Part shown: piece by piece, positions 44,931 to 52,649 of the stretch
How positions within the stretch are numbered: the first letter of the stretch is position 1
How the letters are laid out: every line of letters begins with the position of its first letter
Source of the DNA: an uncultured Bacteriovoracaceae bacterium
GTDB taxonomy: Bacteria; Bdellovibrionota; Bacteriovoracia; Bacteriovoracales; Bacteriovoracaceae
Direction of reading: 5' to 3'
Length of the DNA: 64,000 bases
NCBI GenBank assembly: GCA_950054155.1
Contig: CATLOT010000009.1
Location: 41,078 to 105,077 of the forward strand
Position numbers and translations under genes: made by a program
Notes under the pieces: generated by a model
What the model saw: only the letters and a program-made list of their open reading frames with translations
The model's database searches: none
What the model was told of the DNA's origin: nothing

Positions 44931-46511
44931 ATGAATGACCCTTTCTTTTCTTTTCAAATGTTCATCTTCCTTGATAACGTCCCAATCATTGTGAAAACCA
45001 GCACCTTAAGTATCCTTTTCTTAAAACCTTATTTTCAGCTTATGGAGCGAAAGATAGAGCGCTTTAAGGTCAATGCTATTAATGATCAAGAAAAGCTTTT
45101 TAAGAGGTTAATAAAGAAGGGATCAATAACCTCCTTTGCAAAAGACCATGGCCTCACTTCAAATGCCTCTTACGAGGATTTTAAAAACAAGGTTCCTTTA
45201 AACACTTATCAAGATCTTCTTCCCTATATTGAGAGGATCCAAAAGGGAGAAAAAGATATTCTCTGGCCTGGCCTGCCTCTTTATCTGGCAACAACATCAG
45301 GAACAACATCGGGAGAGAAATATATTCCCGTGACTAAAGATAGTCTTTCAAGAGGAATGAAATCCTCCGTCCTTTGTACAGCAACCTATTTGAAAGAAAC
45401 GAAGAATTTTAAACCTTTATTTAAAAAAATGGTGATTTTATCAGCAAATCCAAAGCTGAAAAAAGATCGCAAAATACTCTACGGTAAAATTACAGGAATT
45501 TTCAATCGTCACATCCCTAGCTTTATGAAAAAGCAAAGGCTTCCCAGTGTACCAACTAACTCAATCGAAGACTGGGATGAAAAGATGATGAAAACGGTAG
45601 AGGAGTCGATAGGACAAGATGTTGGAATGGTCGGGGGTTTTCCTGGATGGATCATCCGATACTTTGAAAGGATTCTTGAAAAGACCGGTCATAAAACAAT
45701 TGGAGAGGCTTTCCCAAACTTAGAGATTATCACTCATGGTGGGGTTGCCTATGGACCATACAAAGAAAGGATGAAGGAACTTATTGGTCGTCCCTTTCAT
45801 CGTCTTGAGGTCTTTAGTGCAACAGAAGGCTTCTTTGCCTTTCAAGACCAACAAGATAAAGAAGACCTTCTCCTTGTTCCCAATGGTGAAGTTTTTTATG
45901 AGTTTATCCCCCTCGATCAGTGGGGCCAAGAAGAAGCCGAAAGGATCTCGCTCAAGGATGTAAAAGTCGGAGTACCCTATGCGATGGTTATTTCAACTCT
46001 CGCAGGCCTTTGGGCATTTGATCTGGGCGATACCGTTACCTTCACATCCCTATCCCCTTTTCGTCTGAAGGTATCTGGGCGAACAAAGCACTTTATTAGC
46101 AACTCAGGGGAACACCTCATAAGTGAACAAGTCGAGGAAGCTCTCGCAAAGGCATGTTTAGAGCACGACTGCAGAGTAAATGACTTTAGTGTCGCTCCTC
46201 ACATTGAAAATAAAGCTGGCGGTAACCGACATGAGTGGATGATTGAGTTTGAAAAAACTCCTTCCGACCTCAGAGGATTTAGAGATACTCTTAATCAGGT
46301 CTTATGCCAACTAAGTGACAACTACTTCCTTCTTATCGATGGTAGTGTTCTTTCACCTCCTCTCATCAGTTCCATTAAGCAAGGCGGATTTGTTGAGTAT
46401 ATGAAATCAATAAATAAGATGACCCATCAAAATAAAGTGCCGCGACTCATGAATAATCGGTCATTAGCTGATGCGATTACTCCGTGGAAAGAAGTAATAT
46501 ATGACTCCTAA
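44931..46511 (+). CDS. GH3-family acyl-acid amido synthetase-like protein
   Basis: 526 residues. The GH3 fold is recognisable: TTSGTTSGEKYIPVT (about 122-136, the ATP/AMP-binding loop), LEVFSATEGFFAFQ (about 287-300), and the C-terminal lid domain with VSGRTKHFISNSGEHL. GH3 enzymes adenylate a carboxylic acid and join it to an amine; bacterial substrates are unknown. It overlaps the downstream transporter by 11 bp, so the two are translated together. Confidence 0.85.
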   Translation: MNDPFFSFQMFIFLDNVPIIVKTSTLSILFLKPYFQLMERKIERFKVNAINDQEKLFKRLIKKGSITSFAKDHGLTSNASYEDFKNKVPLNTYQDLLPYIERIQKGEKDILWPGLPLYLATTSGTTSGEKYIPVTKDSLSRGMKSSVLCTATYLKETKNFKPLFKKMVILSANPKLKKDRKILYGKITGIFNRHIPSFMKKQRLPSVPTNSIEDWDEKMMKTVEESIGQDVGMVGGFPGWIIRYFERILEKTGHKTIGEAFPNLEIITHGGVAYGPYKERMKELIGRPFHRLEVFSATEGFFAFQDQQDKEDLLLVPNGEVFYEFIPLDQWGQEEAERISLKDVKVGVPYAMVISTLAGLWAFDLGDTVTFTSLSPFRLKVSGRTKHFISNSGEHLISEQVEEALAKACLEHDCRVNDFSVAPHIENKAGGNRHEWMIEFEKTPSDLRGFRDTLNQVLCQLSDNYFLLIDGSVLSPPLISSIKQGGFVEYMKSINKMTHQNKVPRLMNNRSLADAITPWKEVIYDS

Positions 46512-48846
46512 AATTATCTCAAAGTATCTCAAGTTTATTCACAACCATACAAAGAAGATAATGGCCACGTCACTCGTCCTTGTCATTGCTCTCAGTATTG
46601 GTCTGATCCACTTTAATAGTAAGAATGATGTTCGTATTTGGTTTGAGGAAGATGATCCTAAACTCAACAGCCTCAACTTTCTTGAAAAGACTTTCGGCAA
46701 TGATGAAACACTCGTTATCGTTGTTGAACTTCCAGAGGACAAAAATGGAGATCTCTTCACTCCTCAAAGAATGAAAGTCATCCAAGAGGTGACTCAGGCT
46801 GCCTGGCAAATCCCTCAAGTCATTCGTGTTGAATCACTCTCCAATTACAATTATGTTACCAGCAAAGAAGATGAGATTATTGTCGAGCCCCTTATTGGTG
46901 ACAATCTTCAAAATGATTTCTTAACCAAAAGAAAGACTATTGCAACTGAAGATCAAACGATTAAAGGCTATCTCGTTGATAAAGAAGCGCGACTTGCCCT
47001 CATATTTGCTCACCTCGTTTCTTCCCATGTCCAGACACTCAAGTATCGTGAAATCATAAGTCACGCACGAAAAATCATCAAAGAACATGAGGGTCAAGAA
47101 CTTAAATTCTACCTCACAGGAAAAGCTGCTCTCAACTTCGCCTTTGAAGAAGTCTCAATGAGTGATGTGCAAAAAATCATGCCCCTTCTCCTTCTCCTAG
47201 TTGTTGGATATCTCTTTTGGATCTTTCGAAGCTTTAAAGCGATGATCCTCCCCTTCTTTATCGTTTTCACCACCGTTACGGCGACCTTAGGCCTAGCCTT
47301 TTGGATGGGAATGCACTTTAGTGCGATTTTAGCAATTCTCCCTATTATTTTGGTTGCTATCGCTATTGCAGATAGCGTGCACATAATGGTGAATTTCTTT
47401 CAATTTAGAGGTCGAGGTGAAAGTATTGACCAGGCTATTGAACACACTGTTCACAAGAACTTTGTTCCTACCTTTCTAACGTCATTTTCAACTAGTGTCG
47501 GTCTTTTTAGTTTAATGGCAACAAAGCTTGTTCCTATTGGCCACCTTGGTCTCCTTGCAGGAGTAGGCTGTCTACTGGCCTGGTTTCTCACTATCTTTCT
47601 TCTCATCCCTCTTCTTAAAATCATTGATTATAAAATTCCACCAATCTTCATTGAGGAGAAGAAAGTTAGTCACAAGGGATATTATAAGGCCCATGCTCTC
47701 TACCTATTTCTGAGTAAATGGCGCTCCCCCATTTGTGCAATCACTCTTATTCTTGCGGCCACCAGTATTTTCTTAGCCAAAGATATAAGAACTAATGCAG
47801 ACCCTGACAGCTACTTCAGTAAAGAAGCTCCTATTTCTAAGGCCAACGAAGTGGTCAAGAAACATATCGGTGGATCAGCAGGACCTGACCTCATTATTAA
47901 TGCGGGGGGAGCTGATAAAGCGAAGGACCCTCTCTTTTTAAAAAAGGTCGTTATTTTTAACGAATGGCTTCGCAATCTAGAGCCCGTTAATAACACTGTA
48001 TCTGTTCTTGATATTATCAAGAGGATGAACCAAGTCCTCCACAATAATGATCCCAGCTTTTATAAAATCCCAGAGACTCAAAATGAAGTTGCACAATACC
48101 TCTTTCTCTATACCCTGAGTCTTCCCCCTGGGATGGACATCAATGATAGGATTAGTCTCGATTATAGCTCACTAAGGATTTCTCTCTTGTGGACTGTCTA
48201 TGATACCCAAGCCTGGGCCATTTACAGAGATCGCATAATCGCTAAGGCCCAAGAACTTGGACTTGATCTTACAATCGCGGGTAAGGCAAATCTCTTTCAA
48301 GACATGATTGATTATGTTGTAGAGACTTTTGTTCGCTCCATTTTCATGGCCATGCTCTTTGTCGCTCTATGCTTAACTCTCTTTTTTGGATCGCTCAAAA
48401 TTGGTCTCATTAGCCTTATTCCGAATCTCCTCCCCCTAACTTTTGGGGCTGCGACGATGGCGATATTTAATATGGACCTAAATTTAGGGACGAGCCTCGT
48501 CGCAAGTGTTTGTTTGGGAATTGCAGTCGATGACACGATCCACTTTCTGTCGAATTACTATAAACATCAAGAAAAGGGATTTTCTGAAGAGAAGAATATC
48601 ACCACAATTTTTCAATATACGGGAAGTGCACTGATCATCACGACATTGATTCTAAGTTCAGCCTTTGGGCTCTATATATTTGGAGATTTTCTCCCAAATG
48701 TTAACTTTGGAATACTCTGCGCAGTCACTCTCTTGTCTGCTCTTGTGGTAGACCTGTTCTTTTTGCCAGCATTTCTTATGATTATTAAAAAGGAAGAGAC
48801 TTCAGGAGAGGAAGAAAGAACTTCTCCCACTCCTGCTTCTCATTAA
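46501..48846 (+). CDS. RND/MMPL-family membrane transporter
   Basis: 781 residues. Two halves, each with one TM near its start, a large periplasmic domain, and a five-helix block (about 215-380 and 610-760), the MMPL/HpnN-type topology. The sterol-sensing-like block and ADSVHIMVNFF / VDDTIHFLSNYY motifs repeat in the two halves. Such proteins export lipids or hydrophobic molecules from the inner membrane or periplasm. It overlaps the GH3 gene by 11 bp; the GH3 product or its substrate is the natural cargo candidate (inference). Confidence 0.88.
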   Translation: MTPKIISKYLKFIHNHTKKIMATSLVLVIALSIGLIHFNSKNDVRIWFEEDDPKLNSLNFLEKTFGNDETLVIVVELPEDKNGDLFTPQRMKVIQEVTQAAWQIPQVIRVESLSNYNYVTSKEDEIIVEPLIGDNLQNDFLTKRKTIATEDQTIKGYLVDKEARLALIFAHLVSSHVQTLKYREIISHARKIIKEHEGQELKFYLTGKAALNFAFEEVSMSDVQKIMPLLLLLVVGYLFWIFRSFKAMILPFFIVFTTVTATLGLAFWMGMHFSAILAILPIILVAIAIADSVHIMVNFFQFRGRGESIDQAIEHTVHKNFVPTFLTSFSTSVGLFSLMATKLVPIGHLGLLAGVGCLLAWFLTIFLLIPLLKIIDYKIPPIFIEEKKVSHKGYYKAHALYLFLSKWRSPICAITLILAATSIFLAKDIRTNADPDSYFSKEAPISKANEVVKKHIGGSAGPDLIINAGGADKAKDPLFLKKVVIFNEWLRNLEPVNNTVSVLDIIKRMNQVLHNNDPSFYKIPETQNEVAQYLFLYTLSLPPGMDINDRISLDYSSLRISLLWTVYDTQAWAIYRDRIIAKAQELGLDLTIAGKANLFQDMIDYVVETFVRSIFMAMLFVALCLTLFFGSLKIGLISLIPNLLPLTFGAATMAIFNMDLNLGTSLVASVCLGIAVDDTIHFLSNYYKHQEKGFSEEKNITTIFQYTGSALIITTLILSSAFGLYIFGDFLPNVNFGILCAVTLLSALVVDLFFLPAFLMIIKKEETSGEEERTSPTPASH

Positions 48847-49217
48847 GCGATATCTTTAAAATTATCCTCATCGTAATCAAGCCAAGCTGATTCGACGTCC
48901 AGAATTTCTGGGCGAGGATCTTTGCGATGCATTTTATTTTTTCGTTTTGAATGCTTCTTTTGAATTTGTTTTTCAAGCTTATTGAGAACAAGATCAATGG
49001 ACTTATACATTGAGTCAGCATGAGCACTCGCGTGAAACTCACACTTAGGACCAACCAAGTCGATCTCAGCATAGTGCTGGTGATCCTCTACATAACAATT
49101 CCATTTAGCATGGATTTTTCCTTCCATGTATTTGCCTAGTCGTAGAGTTTTCTCCTTAATACGATCATCAAGTGAAGGTGTGTGCTCTAGGTGCTGGAAG
49201 GAAATGGTTACTTTCAT
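48843..49217 (-). CDS. hpf: Ribosome hibernation-promoting factor
   Basis: 124 residues. HPF/RaiA fold: FQHLEHTPSLDDRIKEKTLRLGKYM, CEFHASAHADSMYKSIDLVLNKLEKQIQKKHSKRK. Length lies between short HPF (95) and long HPF (180); the extra tail (residues 100-124) is acidic and is not the dimerisation domain of long HPF. It binds idle 70S ribosomes in starvation. AGGGAG precedes the ATG. The rpoN-hpf order is conserved in Proteobacteria. Confidence 0.95.
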   Translation of the reverse strand: MKVTISFQHLEHTPSLDDRIKEKTLRLGKYMEGKIHAKWNCYVEDHQHYAEIDLVGPKCEFHASAHADSMYKSIDLVLNKLEKQIQKKHSKRKNKMHRKDPRPEILDVESAWLDYDEDNFKDIA

Positions 49218-49304
49218 AAGGTATTCTCCCTGGTAATACTGAATAACACTATTCAGGCTTTATTTTTTTAAAGGGTAAGTACTTCTTCGTACGATTGGGG
49301 CCCT

Positions 49305-50750
49305 CTACTTAAGCTTTCTTTTTGAAGATGATAGAATTCCTAACAATTCTCTATATTTGGCGACAGTACGCCTAGCAACCTTCACATCATCACGACTCAA
49401 AAGAGTGGCGATTTTCTGATCAGATAAAGGCTTCTTAGGATTCTCATTAGCTATTAATTCTTTAATCTTAAGTTTAAGAACCTCACTGGCGACATCAATT
49501 CCGCCATTCTTACCTCCAACTCCAGTATTAAAGAAATACTTGAGCTCAAAGAGTCCTATTGGCGTATGCATATACTTATTTGTCGTCACCCTTGAAACAG
49601 TTGATTCGTGCATTCCAATCTCATTGGCAATATCTTTAAGAACCATTGGCTTTAAGTAACGGGGACCTTTTTTAAAGAAGTCCTGTTGTTGAGCGACAAT
49701 TGCTTGAGAAACTTTATAAATTGTTCTCTGCCTATTTTGAATGGATTTAATTAGCCAGAGAGCACTCTTGAGCTTGTCTTGGACATACTCTTGAGCCTCC
49801 TTGTCGTCCTTTTGGGCGAGCATCTTTTGATAGAGTTGACTCACCTTTAATCGTGGCACACCTTCATCATTTACTTTAACAACAAATTCACTTCCCACCT
49901 GAACCACATAAATATCAGGAACCACATAGTGCGTATCCCCTGAGGAGATAAGACGACCTGGCTTAGGATGAAAATTCTTAAGAAGTTCAAGTGTTTCTTC
50001 AACCTGAACTCTCTCGACTCCTAAAGTCTTTGCAATCTTCCCATAGTCACGACCCTCAAGGTCTTTAAGATGATCACGTATAATTTTTTCTAAAAGAGGA
50101 CTGCGCTCTTCAGCGATGCGTGCTTGAGACAATAAACAATCCGTGAGTGTTTCACATGCACACCCCACAGGGTCAAGGCTCTTTACCATCTGCCAAACAT
50201 CTTCAGCATCTTCGCGATCAAGTTCTGTTTCACTTATAATCTCTTCAAAGGGAAGAGAGAGATAACCGTCATCATTGATATTGTGAATAATCGTTAAGGC
50301 AAACTCCATCTCCTCATCTGCAAGGTCTTCCATGCGCAGCTGCCATTCGAGGTGCTCTGCAAGCGTCTGCCCCTGAGACACAATATTCTCGTAATTTGGC
50401 ATTTCATCCGCATCAGGAGTGGCCATATTTGGGGGAGAACTTGAAGTGTTATTATAGGTTTCAATATAAGACTGCCAATCAAACTCATCTTTATTGACAG
50501 GCCCGTCTTCTTGAAAATCTCCACTTGTCGCCTCAGCATTTTGCATCTCAAGACGCTCTTCTTTACTTGAACTCTCACTGTCTCCAGAGCCATCAAACTC
50601 TTCAAGCATAGGGTTCTCTACCATTTCCTCTGCAATAACATTCGTCATCTCAAGGTGAGTAAGAGTGAGAAGCTTGATCGCCTGCTGCAATTGCGGCGTC
50701 ATCATCAAGCTTTGTGTTTGCTTTAGACTCTGTGAAATTTTAATTGCCAT
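49305..50750 (-). CDS. rpoN: RNA polymerase sigma-54 factor
   Basis: 481 residues. Gln-rich region I (SQSLKQTQSLMMTPQLQQAI), an acidic region II, core-binding domain, HTH (GMHESTVSRVTTNKYM) and the RpoN box (ARRTVAKYRELL). It directs transcription at -24/-12 promoters with enhancer-binding activators. None of those activators is in the window. It follows lptB by 24 bases in the conserved lptC-lptB-rpoN-hpf order. Confidence 0.97.
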   Translation of the reverse strand: MAIKISQSLKQTQSLMMTPQLQQAIKLLTLTHLEMTNVIAEEMVENPMLEEFDGSGDSESSSKEERLEMQNAEATSGDFQEDGPVNKDEFDWQSYIETYNNTSSSPPNMATPDADEMPNYENIVSQGQTLAEHLEWQLRMEDLADEEMEFALTIIHNINDDGYLSLPFEEIISETELDREDAEDVWQMVKSLDPVGCACETLTDCLLSQARIAEERSPLLEKIIRDHLKDLEGRDYGKIAKTLGVERVQVEETLELLKNFHPKPGRLISSGDTHYVVPDIYVVQVGSEFVVKVNDEGVPRLKVSQLYQKMLAQKDDKEAQEYVQDKLKSALWLIKSIQNRQRTIYKVSQAIVAQQQDFFKKGPRYLKPMVLKDIANEIGMHESTVSRVTTNKYMHTPIGLFELKYFFNTGVGGKNGGIDVASEVLKLKIKELIANENPKKPLSDQKIATLLSRDDVKVARRTVAKYRELLGILSSSKRKLK

Positions 50751-50774
50751 AAAGGGCCACCTTCAAAAAGTGTG

Positions 50775-51512
50775 TTACATTCTAAATTCTTCACCAAGAT
50801 AGAACTTCCGTGCCCTTTCGTTATTGATGATTTCATCTGGGGTTCCATTAACAAGTAACTCTCCAGAATTCATAATATAAGCCCTATCGACAATGCCGAG
50901 AGTTTCTCTCACATTGTGATCCGTGATAAGGACACCAATATTTCTCTTCTTTAATCCTCTGATGATTCCTTGAATATCACTAACGGCCAAGGGGTCAACG
51001 CCGGCAAAGGGCTCATCGAGAAGAATAAACTTAGGTTCAAGAGCAAGAGCTCTCGCGATCTCCACTCTTCTTCTTTCTCCCCCAGAAAGATCACCACCTT
51101 TTGAGTCTCGAATGTGATCAAGACCAAAGTCACTAATCAAACTGTTAAGAAGATTTTTTTTCTTAACTGTTGGGAGGGCACGATTTTCAAGAACAGTAAA
51201 AATATTAGCTTCTACCGTAAGATCTCGAAAAACAGAGGCTTCTTGAGGAAGATAACCGACCCCTTTTAAAGCTCTGATATGAATAGGATACTCGGTTAGG
51301 TCATCGCCAGAAAGTTCGATTCGACCTTCATCGGCTTTTACTAATCCAACCATCATATAAAAAGAAGTTGTTTTACCCGCACCATTGGGACCAAGAAGAC
51401 CGACGACTTCACCCTGAGCAACACTTAGAGAGACATCTTTTACAACAGTTCTCCCCCCGTATGTTTTCTTCAGGCTTTGCGCTTTCAAAAATTTTGGTTC
51501 TTCAGTCATCAT
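50775..51512 (-). CDS. lptB: LptB, ATPase of the lipopolysaccharide transporter
   Basis: 245 residues. Walker [10 protein letters not shown], signature LSGGERRR, Walker [15 protein letters not shown]-loop in ITDHNVRET. The [17 protein letters not shown] segment is typical of LptB. It powers LPS extraction with LptF/LptG (not here). Starts 3 bases after the LptC-LptA gene and precedes rpoN. Confidence 0.96.
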   Translation of the reverse strand: MMTEEPKFLKAQSLKKTYGGRTVVKDVSLSVAQGEVVGLLGPNGAGKTTSFYMMVGLVKADEGRIELSGDDLTEYPIHIRALKGVGYLPQEASVFRDLTVEANIFTVLENRALPTVKKKNLLNSLISDFGLDHIRDSKGGDLSGGERRRVEIARALALEPKFILLDEPFAGVDPLAVSDIQGIIRGLKKRNIGVLITDHNVRETLGIVDRAYIMNSGELLVNGTPDEIINNERARKFYLGEEFRM

Positions 51513-51515
51513 TGG

Positions 51516-52502
51516 CTATTCAACCTTAAATTTGGTGTTGGCATCGTCTACCTCAACCACTTCAGTGTTTTCTCTTAGGACAATTTTATTTCCCTTGATG
51601 ACATCATTTAACTGATACACCTTAGGATAACCTGTGAGAATAATCTTACTCTCACTAGGAAGGCCTTCTAACTTTTCAGAAAAGGCCTTTCTTTCTATAA
51701 ATTTCCCATCAAGCATCACTTTTTCTACTACCTTCACATCGTCATAAAGCGCAAAATACTTGAGTTTTTTGTTATAGTTCTCCAGAAATATCTCTCCCCG
51801 CCTGCTTGTCGCCGTAAGGTACCGTTTTTTCATGACTACATTTTCATTAAGATCAGCCTTAAGATCCACCATATTAAGGAGAAGCTCGTAGGAGCTAAAG
51901 CTCAGCGAGTCCTCATAAACCCTTTTGCGGTCAATCTCACCCTCGACATTACCGACATAGCGGCTTCTCTTAGCCTGCGGCCAGAAATAGGCCTCATCTG
52001 AATTAACATAAATCCAGTCCCCCTCTCCTTCATGAAGTGTTTTGGTTTTCACTTCATTCTCCAAATGAACACGATCCTCTTTCATTTGATAGGTGAGCTT
52101 TTTGGCATCAGCACTTGTAACATTCATATTTACTTTGGTGTTTTGCTCAAGGACGAGGACCTCTGCTGACTGATTAAAAAAGCCGTGATCACCTTCATAA
52201 TCAATCCTTTCATTGGCACTCGTGAAAGCAAATCCACGTGGCTTAATAAAGAAGATCTTCTCTGTTGTTGAATTTATGGTGAGTTCATCACTTGTGAGAT
52301 TAAAACTTGGGACATCATCTTTGAGGAGATGGTATTTAGCGTCCTTAAAATAGGACTCTTGCATAGAATTCTTTTGCTTATCATCCGCGCCAATATCCTT
52401 AAAGACACCACCATCCCATTGCCCCATGAGTGATATCAAAACTAGGCTTACGCAAATACCTATGAAGAGAAAAAACAATACCGTCTGTTTCTTTGCCAAC
52501 AT
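51516..52502 (-). CDS. LptC-LptA fusion protein
   Basis: 328 residues. One N-terminal TM helix (VLFFLFIGICVSLVLISLM). Residues 40-185 resemble LptC (beta-jellyroll, LTSDELTINSTTEKIFFIKPRG). Residues 190-320 resemble the OstA/LptA domain (LTATSRRGEIFLENYNKKLKYFALYDDVKV, then VIKGNKIVLREN). E. coli has LptC and LptA as separate proteins (191 and 185 residues); a single tethered chain would replace both. No separate lptA gene lies nearby. The assignment of the two halves is by pattern. Confidence 0.8.
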   Translation of the reverse strand: MLAKKQTVLFFLFIGICVSLVLISLMGQWDGGVFKDIGADDKQKNSMQESYFKDAKYHLLKDDVPSFNLTSDELTINSTTEKIFFIKPRGFAFTSANERIDYEGDHGFFNQSAEVLVLEQNTKVNMNVTSADAKKLTYQMKEDRVHLENEVKTKTLHEGEGDWIYVNSDEAYFWPQAKRSRYVGNVEGEIDRKRVYEDSLSFSSYELLLNMVDLKADLNENVVMKKRYLTATSRRGEIFLENYNKKLKYFALYDDVKVVEKVMLDGKFIERKAFSEKLEGLPSESKIILTGYPKVYQLNDVIKGNKIVLRENTEVVEVDDANTKFKVE

Positions 52503-52556
52503 TCTAGGATTCTAACATGTTGGAATCCCACCTAGCTATTTTAAAAAGAGACCTTC

Positions 52557-52590
52557 TTGACAAGGAGATGCAATGCGCAATCCTTGTCAA
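52557..52590. promoter_or_regulatory. Inverted repeat in the lptC / mutS divergent promoter region
   Basis: Perfect 10-bp arms TTGACAAGGA and TCCTTGTCAA separated by 14 bases. The right arm contains the TTGTCA of the probable mutS promoter, so a bound protein could control it. No regulator gene is adjacent. Confidence 0.5.
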
Positions 52591-52613
52591 TGTCCGAGTC
52601 TTTTTGTCATAAT
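52584..52613 (+). promoter_or_regulatory. Probable mutS promoter
   Basis: TTGTCA (52584-52589), 18 bases, CATAAT (52608-52613). mutS starts 36 bases downstream with AAGGAG at 52638. It overlaps the inverted repeat described separately. Confidence 0.45.
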
Positions 52614-52649
52614 TCATCTTTGCAAAATCACACACTTTAAGGAGAATTT

